From NCBI GenBank assembly GCA_003151975.1, contig PLZD01000037.1, positions 15,222-55,374 of the forward strand: a DNA stretch of 40,153 nt, written 5' to 3'. Origin of the DNA: Elusimicrobiota bacterium. GTDB lineage: Bacteria; Elusimicrobiota; Elusimicrobia; UBA1565; UBA9628. A program made the translations under genes and the position numbers. The notes beneath the pieces were generated by a model. It saw only the letters and a program-made list of their open reading frames with translations, was not told the DNA's origin and did not search any database. Below are positions 1 through 7,922 of this stretch, piece by piece. The first letter of the stretch is position 1. Each line of letters starts with the position of its first letter.

Positions 1-947
1 TCGTTGTCGTACCAGCCGAAGACCTTGATCATCGGGCCGTTGGCGTCCGTGAGCGTCGCGTCGAAAGTGCACGACGCGGGGTTGCCCTTGTAGTCGTTGG
101 ACACGAGTTCGCTCTCGGAATAGCCGAGGTAGCCCTTCAGGCGGCCTTCCTGGGACGCCTTCTTGAACGCGGCGTTTATCTCTTCCTTGGTGGCCGGCTT
201 CTCCGTGACGACCGCGAGGTCGACGATGGAGACGTCGGGCGTCGGGACGCGCATCGAGATGCCGGTCAGCTTGCCCTTGAGCTGCGGGAGCACGAGGCCG
301 ATGGCCTTCGCGGCGCCCGTCGAGGACGGGATCATGTTCAAGCCGGCGGCGCGCGCGCGGCGCAGGTCGCCGTGGGCGAAATCGAGCACCTGCTGGTCGT
401 TTGTGTAGCTGTGGATCGTCGTCATTAGGCCGACTTTGATCCCCCACGTCTCATCGATGAGCTTGGCCAGAGGCGCCAGGCAGTTGGTCGTGCAGGAGGC
501 GTTGGAGATGATGTTGTGCTTGTCCGAGTCGTAAAGGTTCTCGTTGATGCCCATGCAGACCGTGATGTCCTCGCCCTTGGCGGGCGCGGAGATGATCACC
601 TTGCGCGCGCCAGCGGTGATGTGGCCCTTGGCCTTCTCGGCCTCGGTGAAGCGGCCGGTCGACTCGATGACGAGATCGACGCCGAGCTGCTTCCAGGGGA
701 GCTTGGAGGGTTCTTTTTCGGCGACGACCTTGACGATCTTGCCGTCGATTTTGAGGTCGGTGCCGGCGACTTCTACGGTGCCGGGATATTGGCCGAAAGT
801 GGAGTCATACTTGAAGAGATGCGCCAGGGTCTTGGCGTCCGTGAGGTCGTTGACCGCGACGATCTCGATGGCGGGGTTCTTGAGGCCCGCGCGCGCGACG
901 AGCCGTCCGATGCGGCCGAAGCCGTTGATGCCGACTTTAATAGCCAT
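1..947 (-). CDS. gapA: glyceraldehyde-3-phosphate dehydrogenase (C-terminus cut by window edge)
   Basis: Type I GAPDH oxidises and phosphorylates glyceraldehyde 3-phosphate to 1,3-bisphosphoglycerate with NAD in glycolysis, in the cytoplasm. The reverse strand is open from ATG at 947 to the edge, giving 315 residues of a family that is usually about 335, so only the last 20 or so are missing. Visible are the NAD-binding start (KVGINGFGRIGRL, residues 4-16), the catalytic motif SNASCTTNC with nucleophile Cys152, the SSTGAAKA stretch and the MRVPTPDVS stretch. A strong ribosome site (AAAGGAGGC, about 951-960) precedes the ATG. It follows the envelope operon on the same strand after 60 bp, but its strong site suggests independent expression. 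The assignment is secure; phosphorylating activity is inferred from the family. Confidence 0.97.
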   Translation of the reverse strand, partial: MAIKVGINGFGRIGRLVARAGLKNPAIEIVAVNDLTDAKTLAHLFKYDSTFGQYPGTVEVAGTDLKIDGKIVKVVAEKEPSKLPWKQLGVDLVIESTGRFTEAEKAKGHITAGARKVIISAPAKGEDITVCMGINENLYDSDKHNIISNASCTTNCLAPLAKLIDETWGIKVGLMTTIHSYTNDQQVLDFAHGDLRRARAAGLNMIPSSTGAAKAIGLVLPQLKGKLTGISMRVPTPDVSIVDLAVVTEKPATKEEINAAFKKASQEGRLKGYLGYSESELVSNDYKGNPASCTFDATLTDANGPMIKVFGWYDN

Positions 948-950
948 AGA

Positions 951-960
951 AAAGCCTCCT
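951..960 (-). promoter_or_regulatory. ribosome binding site of gapA
   Basis: The reverse strand reads AAAGGAGGC a few bases before the gapA ATG at 947. This is the strongest Shine-Dalgarno match in the window and stands out because many neighbours have none. Confidence 0.8.
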
Positions 961-1007
961 TTAATACGACAAGGATATCCTAGGATTTTAGGAGCGGCTT
1001 TTCCAGC

Positions 1008-2000
1008 TTACCGGTTCTGCAGGATGATTTCGACGCGCTGGTCGGAGAAGGCGGAGCGCGCGGCGTCGGTCGTCACGTTCTTGGGGCTCGTCATGAGGTC
1101 TTTCATCAGATAGTTTTGGATCGCCTCGGCCTGCGAGTCGCCGAGCTCCTTGGTTGCGGCAAACACGCGAATCCCCACGGGAATGCCCGTGAACTTGCGC
1201 TTGATGAGGTCGGCCGCCGAGCGCAGCAGGTCGAGGCCCGCGGGCTTGGAGAGCTCGGTCGTGTTCTTGCTCGAGCCGAAGAGGATCGAGGAGTCGAGGC
1301 TGATGTGCATGCCCGTGTCCTCCTGGTGAACGATGCCGCGGAATAGAAGCGGCTTTCCGATGCTCGTCCGGGGCGAGCCGCCCGAATCGGTGAATTGGTA
1401 CACGGCCGAGTACGAGCGGCCCGCGTGGAGCCACTCGCCCTGGTCGTTCTGGCCGGTCCAGAGCAGCTCCTCGGGCGGATTGCTCGAGCCCTCCCAATGG
1501 TGGAACACGCGGCCCTCCTCGTCGGCGATGGTCAGCGTCCAAGCGTAACTCTTGGCGTCTTTATCCTCCATCTTGCGCTGCATGACGTCCTGGAGCTGGT
1601 CGCGCACGCGGAAGGCGATGCCCGGCCGCGCCGAGAAGGTCGTGCGCCAAGGCTCGATGACGCGCTCGTTGTGCAGGACCTCGGGGTGCGTGCGCCGCCA
1701 GGAGACCGTCAGCGGCGAGACGGCCAGCAGCAGCGACTCGTCGGGCGCGAGCTGGGGCTTGAGCGTCTCGAAGGGATCGAGCTCGATGTTGAGCGGCGGC
1801 TTGTTCGCGCCGAGCTTGCTCCCGTCGGAGCCCTTGATCGTCACGTTCGTGTCGCCGCTCATGGCGGTCGGCGCGGCGTCCTTGGGCGCGGAGGCTGCCG
1901 GCGCGCCGTTGTCGGGCATGTCCTTGCCCATCCCGGGCATGTCCTGCGCCGCGGCCGGCAGGACCAGGCACAGCGCGATCAAGGCAGAGGCGGTTTTCAT
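1008..2000 (-). CDS. secreted OmpA/Pal-like protein
   Basis: A 330-residue exported protein. The start is ATG 2000, which opens a type I signal peptide (MKTASALIALCLVLPAAAQ); an upstream in-frame extension lacks signal character and would overlap the preceding gene. After a low-complexity Met/Pro/Ala linker (about 20-60), residues 150-215 resemble the FlgD/Ig-like fold (WTGQNDQGEWLHAGRSY). The last 90 residues match the OmpA/MotB peptidoglycan-binding pattern: a Phe-Ser start, a repeated helix, GDSQAEAIQNYL and the ending SDQRVEIIL. No lipobox is present, so it is probably periplasmic or outer-membrane associated rather than a Pal lipoprotein. It lies 2 bp after the TonB-like gene and closes the ExbB/ExbD operon, a position that suits the wall-anchored partner of the motor. 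The OmpA-type call is moderately sure; the Ig-like call is tentative. Confidence 0.75.
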   Translation of the reverse strand: MKTASALIALCLVLPAAAQDMPGMGKDMPDNGAPAASAPKDAAPTAMSGDTNVTIKGSDGSKLGANKPPLNIELDPFETLKPQLAPDESLLLAVSPLTVSWRRTHPEVLHNERVIEPWRTTFSARPGIAFRVRDQLQDVMQRKMEDKDAKSYAWTLTIADEEGRVFHHWEGSSNPPEELLWTGQNDQGEWLHAGRSYSAVYQFTDSGGSPRTSIGKPLLFRGIVHQEDTGMHISLDSSILFGSSKNTTELSKPAGLDLLRSAADLIKRKFTGIPVGIRVFAATKELGDSQAEAIQNYLMKDLMTSPKNVTTDAARSAFSDQRVEIILQNR

Positions 2001-2002
2001 GT

Positions 2003-3082
2003 TCACTCCAGTTCGTAGCGGAAGGTGATCGCGCCGCATTGGCGCTCCTGCGAGCCGAGCTCCGCGAATTTCCAACTCCTGAGAGAATCTTCCGTCAGCC
2101 GGTCGAGCCAGCCGTAGCCCGAGGACTCCTCGGGCTTGATGCTGGAGCCGACGACGTCGCCTGCAGGCTCCACGCAGAAATCGAGCTTCACGACGATCTC
2201 GGGGATACCGAGGCTCTTCAAGCGGTCGGGATAAGGCGGGACGGCGGAGGCCGTGACCTGCCGGTCCTTGAGCGCCCCTTCGATCTCGACGGCCTTGTGC
2301 GAGCCCGTGTCCAAAGACGCCGCAGGGGAGCGCTTCGGCGGCGGAGCGATCTCATTCTGCATCTTCTTGCGAATGTCCTCGGAGGCAGGAACCATCGCCG
2401 CCTGTCTTTCGTGGCGCGCGTCCTCCGGAGGCAGCATGTTCACGATCGCGCTGTATTTCGTTTTCTGCTCTGGAGTCGCTTCGGCCAAGGCTTGGACGGC
2501 GGGATTGACGTGCACGTGCGTCGGGGCCGGCATATTGACCGCCTGGAGGATCGCCTGGTCGGACGCCTCGCGGCGTCTGTCCTCCAGCGCGATCGCCTGC
2601 TTCAGGTTCCTGACCTGGTGCGTGCCGACGTCCTCGAGCCGCGCCATCTGCGCGATCGGGGCCGCGTGATGGGCGACGGGCTCGATGGCGTTAAGCGAAG
2701 GAGCCGCCGCGCTGTGCTTCGAGTTGAGATCGAGCTTGGGCATGATGGGCGCGGAAGTTTTGTGCGCGCGATCCTCGAGCTTGGGCTCGGCGAGCATCGG
2801 CTTGATGCGCGTCTCCTCGGGAGCCTTGACGTCCATCACCGAGATTTTCGGCACGGAAGGCAGCGCCAACGAGAGGAAAGATTTTATCGTGGGCGGCGGA
2901 GGCTTCGGCGCCGGCGCCGAGGTCGGAGGAGGAACCTTCTGGTGGACCTCGATGAAGCCGATGTTCGGCTCGAAATGCGTGGTCCGGGGTCCCGTGTGGG
3001 TCGCGGAATAGTACAGGGCGAAGGCCCCCGCATGAAAAGCCAGCGAGGTCATCATCGAAACCGGCATCCGCGCGGTCGCCAC
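2003..3082 (-). CDS. TonB/TolA-like energy transducer
   Basis: A 359-residue protein built like TonB or TolA: a short cytoplasmic start, one membrane segment (about residues 10-27), a proline-rich stretch at about 50-65 (VPPPTSAPAPKPPPP), a long charged periplasmic linker, and a C-terminal TonB-type domain from about 265. Two cysteines in that domain (303 and 349) could form a disulfide. The start is GTG 3082, with GGAGAG about 11 bases upstream; ATG 3067 is the alternative but would trim the membrane segment and has no ribosome site. It sits between ExbD and the OmpA-like gene with 2-20 bp gaps. Inference: it carries energy from the ExbB/ExbD motor across the periplasm. TonB and TolA roles cannot be told apart here because no TonB-dependent receptor lies in the window. 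Confidence 0.8.
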   Translation of the reverse strand: MATARMPVSMMTSLAFHAGAFALYYSATHTGPRTTHFEPNIGFIEVHQKVPPPTSAPAPKPPPPTIKSFLSLALPSVPKISVMDVKAPEETRIKPMLAEPKLEDRAHKTSAPIMPKLDLNSKHSAAAPSLNAIEPVAHHAAPIAQMARLEDVGTHQVRNLKQAIALEDRRREASDQAILQAVNMPAPTHVHVNPAVQALAEATPEQKTKYSAIVNMLPPEDARHERQAAMVPASEDIRKKMQNEIAPPPKRSPAASLDTGSHKAVEIEGALKDRQVTASAVPPYPDRLKSLGIPEIVVKLDFCVEPAGDVVGSSIKPEESSGYGWLDRLTEDSLRSWKFAELGSQERQCGAITFRYELE

Positions 3083-3101
3083 AACTAGTTCGACTCTCCG
3101 T

Positions 3102-3515
3102 TCATTTCTTTTGTTCCGTCGCGATCGTCAGGCTCAAAGCGCCCGCATCCTTGGCCTTGGCCATGAGATCGGTCAGGCGTCCGTTCAAAGCGTTTTCGTC
3201 GGCCCGGAGAATGACGATTTTTCTATCGCTCTGCGCCAGACGGATCTTGAGATCGTCCTCGAGCATCGCGAGATCCTTATAAATTTTCGCATCAAGGGCG
3301 ACGTCTCCATTCGCGCCCAAAGTCAGCGTCAGCTTATCGGCCTCCTCGCCCTTTTCGGCGTGGGCCTTGGGCAAGGTCACCTTGATGACGGGGTCCGACA
3401 TGAGGGGCGCGGTCACCATGAAGATGATGACGAGCACGAGGCAGACGTCGACGAGCGGCGTGACGTTGATGCCCGCCACGATGTCGTCGTCGTCTTGGCC
3501 CGCGTCCATCGCCAT
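3102..3515 (-). CDS. exbD: ExbD/TolR biopolymer transport protein, copy 2
   Basis: A 137-residue ExbD/TolR protein: a short cytoplasmic start, a single membrane helix at about residues 19-38 (NVTPLVDVCLVLVIIFMV) carrying the proton-path aspartate Asp23, then a periplasmic domain. Length and layout are typical. It begins 1 bp after the other exbD ends, so translation is probably coupled. The two copies share the membrane helix almost exactly but differ in the periplasmic part, so they are more likely to form a heteromeric pair than a redundant duplicate. ATG 3515 is the only sensible start. Confidence 0.93.
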   Translation of the reverse strand: MAMDAGQDDDDIVAGINVTPLVDVCLVLVIIFMVTAPLMSDPVIKVTLPKAHAEKGEEADKLTLTLGANGDVALDAKIYKDLAMLEDDLKIRLAQSDRKIVILRADENALNGRLTDLMAKAKDAGALSLTIATEQKK

Positions 3516-3516
3516 G

Positions 3517-3957
3517 TTATCCTTTGCTCCCCGGCGCCGGAACCGTCTCGGTCTTGAGGATCGCGAGCTTCAATGCTCCCGCCAACTTCGCGGTATCGAG
3601 TATCTCGACGACCTCCCTCACTTTATTGCCGTCGTCGGCGGTGATGATCACCATGCGGTCCTTGCTTTTCGCCAGCGCGGCGGAGATCATCGGCTGGAGC
3701 TGCGCGCCGTCGGGGACCAGCGCGCCGTTGACCGTGAGCCGGCCTGAGATGTCGAGCTTGACCGTGACGTTCTCTTCCGCCGAGGCGGCTCCGGTCGAGA
3801 CGCCGGCGCGCGACTCGAGCACCTTGATGCCCATCGTCATGGCCATGGGCGCGACCGCCATGAAGATGATGACGAGCACGAGGCAGACGTCGACCAGAGG
3901 GGTGACGTTGATCGCCGTGATCGGCTCTTCGCCCTTGCTTCCCGCCCCGATGGCCAT
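3517..3957 (-). CDS. exbD: ExbD/TolR biopolymer transport protein, copy 1
   Basis: A 146-residue ExbD/TolR family protein with the membrane helix NVTPLVDVCLVLVIIFMA and Asp23 in the proton pathway. The periplasmic domain (about 45-135) is followed by a Pro/Gly-rich end. It lies 16 bp after exbB and 1 bp before the second exbD. One TolQ-type with two TolR-type proteins is also the composition of the AglR/AglQ/AglS gliding motor of Myxococcus (established knowledge); a motility role here is not shown by the sequence. Confidence 0.93.
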   Translation of the reverse strand: MAIGAGSKGEEPITAINVTPLVDVCLVLVIIFMAVAPMAMTMGIKVLESRAGVSTGAASAEENVTVKLDISGRLTVNGALVPDGAQLQPMISAALAKSKDRMVIITADDGNKVREVVEILDTAKLAGALKLAILKTETVPAPGSKG

Positions 3958-3973
3958 GAGTTTCCTCTTTCCG

Positions 3974-4588
3974 CTACTTCGCTCCGAGCATGACGACCAG
4001 GCGCGTGGAGGCGACCTCCATCTCGACGCCCAGGGTCTTCACCTTGCGCATGAAGACGTTGTAGAAAATGACCGCGGGGATGGCGACCATCAGGCCGCCG
4101 GCCGTGGCGACGAGCGCCTCGGCGATGCCCTTGGCGACCACGCTGGGGCCGCCGCCGCCGGCCAGGGCCAGGTCTTGGAAGGCCTTGATGATGCCGACGA
4201 CCGTGCCGAACAGGCCGATGAAGGGGGCGATGTTGCCCAGCGTTCCGAGCACCGCCAGATTCTTCTCGAGCTTGAGCTTCTCCTCGAGGCGCTTGGTGCC
4301 CATCAACTCCTCGAGGTCGCGGCGGCCGCGGCCGGCGTGAAGCAGGCCGTACTGAACGACCTGCGAGACGGCCGAGCCCCGTTTCTGGCAATAGGCCGCG
4401 GCTTGGTCGGACTTGCCTGACTCAAGAAGCTTGTGCACGTGGCCCAGAACCTCGTCGCTCGAGCCCGAGGCCTTGCGGAAATACCACCAGCGCTCGATGG
4501 CGAAGGTGATGGACACCAGCGAGCAGACGGCCAAAACGGCCAGAGTCGCGCTGTCCTTGAGGACGGCCAGAACATTGATGTCGCCCAT
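3974..4588 (-). CDS. exbB: ExbB/TolQ proton channel protein
   Basis: A 204-residue MotA/TolQ/ExbB family protein with three membrane helices: about residues 12-32, 111-135 (LAVLGTLGNIAPFIGLFGT) and 157-180 (AEALVATAGGLMVAIPAV). A cytoplasmic stretch with paired charges (about 35-108) separates the first two. The conserved glycine/threonine pattern of the last two helices, which lines the proton channel with ExbD, is intact. It is the first motor gene of the operon, 16 bp after the large TPR gene. TolQ and ExbB cannot be distinguished by sequence reading alone. Confidence 0.93.
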   Translation of the reverse strand: MGDINVLAVLKDSATLAVLAVCSLVSITFAIERWWYFRKASGSSDEVLGHVHKLLESGKSDQAAAYCQKRGSAVSQVVQYGLLHAGRGRRDLEELMGTKRLEEKLKLEKNLAVLGTLGNIAPFIGLFGTVVGIIKAFQDLALAGGGGPSVVAKGIAEALVATAGGLMVAIPAVIFYNVFMRKVKTLGVEMEVASTRLVVMLGAK

Positions 4589-4604
4589 CGTAAGTCCCTC
4601 CTTC

Positions 4605-7600
4605 CTATTGGTCCGAGGCCGGCTTTGAGGCTTTCTTCTTCTTTCCTTTCTTGGGAGCGGGAGCCGGATTGTCGGACGGCTCGATCTGGGTTCCCGGATT
4701 CGAATCGTCCGGAGCCGTCGCGCTCGGGGCGCCGCCGGAATTGTTCGGCACGGCCGCGTCCTTGTGCTCCTTGCGCAGCAGATCGGCGCGCGCCGCCGCG
4801 GAGCGCGCGACGTCCTTGCTCGGAGCGTTGCGCGACAGATCGTCGTAGGCCGAGATCGCCCGGCCCCAATCGGCGGTCTTCTCGTAGTACTCTCCGAGCT
4901 TGATCAGAGACTGCAGGCGGAACGGGCTGTTGAGCGGCTTGAGGTTGCGCGCCGCTTCCCACGCCGTCGTGGCCTGATCGGACTGGCTCATCGTCGTGTA
5001 GATCTCGCCCATGTGGTAGACGGCCTCGACGGCGGAGTCTCCGTCCTTGCAGTTGTCGCGCACCGACTCGAGCGTGTTGATGGCGCCCTCGAAATCCTTG
5101 CGCTCCTTCTGCAGCGCGTAGACTTCCCACTGCGCCGAGCAGGCCGAGGCGTCTCCGGGACCGACCAAGGCGATGTACTTCTGCTCGTAGAAGATGGCCT
5201 GATCCTGCTTGCCCATGGCCTTGTAGGCGAGGCCGAGGTTGAAGTACGTCGGCTTCACGTATTCGGACCCCGGGTACTCCTCGGTCAAGCGCTGATAATA
5301 TTTGACCGCGTCGTCGAATTTCTTCGGATCCTTATCCTTGTTGGCGTTGGCCAGGCTGTAGTAGGAGCTCGCGAGGTGGAAGAGCGCCAGGGCGGTGTCG
5401 TCGGAGCGATCGAAGTTGTTGATCAAGCGCTCGAAGGCGGGCACGGCGTTGTTGTAATCCTGAGAGTTGAAGTAGCTCTCGCCGAGGTAGAACTGCGCCT
5501 TGCCCAGCTTGGGGGAGTTCGTGTAGTTGACGCTGAAGTTCTGGAACTCGGCGGCGGCGGTCGCGTAGTCCTTGCTCTCGAAGGCGCGGCGGGCCAGGCG
5601 GAACTGAGACTCGGCCGCCGTCGGGCTGTTGGGGCTGGCCGCGATCATGGCGCGCAGGATGCTCTTGTAGTCTATCGACGGCGAACGGTCGAAGATCGCC
5701 TCCATGAGATCCATGGCGTCGGAGGCCTCCGTGGCCTTGGGGTAGCGCGTCACCAGGTCCTTGACTTGCGCTAAAGCCGTGCTGTCGTTCTTGGTGTTGA
5801 AGGCCGACTGCGCGATGCGCAGGTAGGCCAGCGGAAGCTGGTCCGAGTCGGGATAGTCGGCGATGATCTGCTTGTAGGCGCCGACGGCCTCCTCGTATTT
5901 TTGGGCGCGGAACAAGGTGTCGGCGATCTGGTTGGAGGCCTGAGTCGTCTCCGGCGCCTTGGGGCAGGCGGCCTGCAGCTTCTTCCAGGTGTCGATGGCC
6001 TGCGTGTAGTAGCGCTGATGGTAGAGGCTCATCCCCGCTTTGTAGAGCGCGGTGCAGGCCTGTGGGTCCTTCGGGCTTTCAGTGGCGAATTTCAGGTACA
6101 GCTGGTAGGCGTCCTCGTAGTTCTTCTGGTTGTACATGCTGTCGGCGGTGTAGATATCGTTGCCGCCGGGGTTGAAGCTGCAGTTGCCCGGGTTCTCCAG
6201 CATGGTCTTGAGCTTCTGGCGTTCGGCCAACGCCTTCTCGTCCTCGCCCTTGTACGAGTAGGCCCAAGCCAGGCCGTCCTGAGCATAATACGCGGCGCAC
6301 TCGTCGGGATAGACCTTGAGGATCATCTCGTAGATCGTCTTGGCCTCGTCGACTTGGTTGAGCGAGAGATACGCCTCGGCGGCGTAAAGGTAGCTCAGGC
6401 TCCGCCACTTCGACTTCGACGGAGGCAGGTGGCGGAAAATGTACTGGTACGAGGTCAAAATCGAGTTATAGGCCTTGGAGTCGAACTGGTCCTTCAGAAT
6501 CGCGAACAACGCCTGCTCTGCGATGTCCGAGGAAGGCGCGAGGTCGATGATGCGCTGGAAGGCGGCCACGGCCTCCTGATGGCGCTTGAGCTTGATCAGG
6601 GCGTTGCCCATGATCAGGTACACGTCCTTGGCCAGCGCGTTGGTCGGGTAAAGCGAGAGGAAGTTCTCGCTGGTCTGCACGGTCTGCATGTAGTCGTTGA
6701 CCTGGTACTCGGTCCAGGCGAGCTTGAAGTGCGCCAGCGGCGAGACCTTGATGACCTCGGGATACTGCGTGATGACTTTCGTGTACGCGAAGAGCGCTTC
6801 TCTCATCTGGCCGGCCACGAGGTAGGACTCCGCGATCGAGTACTGCGCCAGCGGCGCGAAGAAGTCCTTCGGGTAGCGGTCGAGCACGGCTTGGAAGTTG
6901 GCGCGGGACTCGACGAAGTTCTTCTTCTGGAAGTACGACGAGCCGATGCGAAACATCGCCGAGACGCGCAGCTGGCTCTCGGGATAGAGCGAAATGAATT
7001 TCTGGTACTTGGAGATCGCGCCGTCGTAGTCCTCGGCGAGGAAGAAGGAGTCGCCGATGAAGAACTGCGCCTCCTCCTTAAGGTCGGAGTCGGGGTAATC
7101 GCGCAGCAGATTCTCGAACGCGGCCGCCGCCAGGTACGCGCGCTTGGAAAGCAGGTAAGTCTTGCCGAGGTAGTACTGCGCCTCGGCGGTCTTGACCAGC
7201 TTCAAGGTATTCTCGGCGCCTAGGTAGTCGCCCTTGTGAAGGTCGACGATGCCCTGAGCGTAGAGGACGGCGGGCTCCTTCAAGTAGGTCGGGAAGGTTT
7301 CCCCTAATAAGAAGAGGTTCGACTCGGCCTGAGAGAACTGCTCGAGCGCGAGATCGGCGAAGACCACGCCCATCAGCGACTCGCCGACGATGTAGGACTT
7401 CGGGTATTTCTTCTCGACGTCCTTGAACTCGGAGACGGCTTTCTCCCAATCCTTCTGGTCGTAGGCGACCTCGCCGAGGCGGTACTGCGCGGAAGGGCCG
7501 AGGCCCGTCTTCTTGTCGCCCGAAACGTGCTCGAAAGCCTGGCGCGCGTCGTCGAGCGCCTTGACCGCCGCGGGGTTCTTGCCCGTCAGGCTGTCGAGCC

Positions 7601-7922
7601 GCGCGCTCGACTTCTTCTTGTCGGCGATCTCCGCCTCGAGTATACTCATGGCCTGCTGCATGTAGGCCTCGCCGATCATGAACTCGGCGTCGGTGTTGCG
7701 CTGGGAGTTGGGATACTGCGAGACGTAGTTCTCGAAGGCTTGGACCACGGCGAGCTTGTCGCGGCCGGAGTCATGGAACATCTGGGCGCCCGATTGGAAG
7801 GCTTCTTCCTCGGCCTGCGTCTTGCCGTTGTCCTGCGGCGAATTCGAGCCCCAGAACGCGTTCGCGCTCACCGGCGACAGCGCGATCATCAGAGCCAGCG
7901 CAAAGAGTCGACCGTCGGTCAT
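4605..7922 (-). CDS. very large secreted TPR repeat protein
   Basis: An exported 1105-residue protein made almost entirely of tetratricopeptide repeats (at least 20 helix pairs, about residues 35-1045). Many carry the outer-membrane-assembly style of repeat (for example AQYRLGEVAYDQKDWEKAV, AQFYLGESYFNSQDYNNAV). It ends in a Pro/Ala/Lys-rich tail (KKGKKKKASKP). I chose ATG 7922, not ATG 7934: it overlaps the thrS stop as ATGA, has GGGAGG 4 bases upstream, and begins the signal peptide MTDGRLFALALMIALSPVSANA directly. It sits between thrS and exbB. Inference: it is a periplasmic scaffold of the motor, comparable in position to CpoB/YbgF of Tol-Pal or to the TPR proteins of the Myxococcus Glt complex, but far longer than CpoB. 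Confidence 0.85.
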   Translation of the reverse strand: MTDGRLFALALMIALSPVSANAFWGSNSPQDNGKTQAEEEAFQSGAQMFHDSGRDKLAVVQAFENYVSQYPNSQRNTDAEFMIGEAYMQQAMSILEAEIADKKKSSARLDSLTGKNPAAVKALDDARQAFEHVSGDKKTGLGPSAQYRLGEVAYDQKDWEKAVSEFKDVEKKYPKSYIVGESLMGVVFADLALEQFSQAESNLFLLGETFPTYLKEPAVLYAQGIVDLHKGDYLGAENTLKLVKTAEAQYYLGKTYLLSKRAYLAAAAFENLLRDYPDSDLKEEAQFFIGDSFFLAEDYDGAISKYQKFISLYPESQLRVSAMFRIGSSYFQKKNFVESRANFQAVLDRYPKDFFAPLAQYSIAESYLVAGQMREALFAYTKVITQYPEVIKVSPLAHFKLAWTEYQVNDYMQTVQTSENFLSLYPTNALAKDVYLIMGNALIKLKRHQEAVAAFQRIIDLAPSSDIAEQALFAILKDQFDSKAYNSILTSYQYIFRHLPPSKSKWRSLSYLYAAEAYLSLNQVDEAKTIYEMILKVYPDECAAYYAQDGLAWAYSYKGEDEKALAERQKLKTMLENPGNCSFNPGGNDIYTADSMYNQKNYEDAYQLYLKFATESPKDPQACTALYKAGMSLYHQRYYTQAIDTWKKLQAACPKAPETTQASNQIADTLFRAQKYEEAVGAYKQIIADYPDSDQLPLAYLRIAQSAFNTKNDSTALAQVKDLVTRYPKATEASDAMDLMEAIFDRSPSIDYKSILRAMIAASPNSPTAAESQFRLARRAFESKDYATAAAEFQNFSVNYTNSPKLGKAQFYLGESYFNSQDYNNAVPAFERLINNFDRSDDTALALFHLASSYYSLANANKDKDPKKFDDAVKYYQRLTEEYPGSEYVKPTYFNLGLAYKAMGKQDQAIFYEQKYIALVGPGDASACSAQWEVYALQKERKDFEGAINTLESVRDNCKDGDSAVEAVYHMGEIYTTMSQSDQATTAWEAARNLKPLNSPFRLQSLIKLGEYYEKTADWGRAISAYDDLSRNAPSKDVARSAAARADLLRKEHKDAAVPNNSGGAPSATAPDDSNPGTQIEPSDNPAPAPKKGKKKKASKPASDQ

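Noticed and set aside
4764-7223. Long plus-strand open frames opposite the large TPR gene
   Set aside because: They lack any domain, have Arg/Gly/Val-heavy composition typical of GC-rich antisense frames, and the minus-strand TPR frame is clearly coding.
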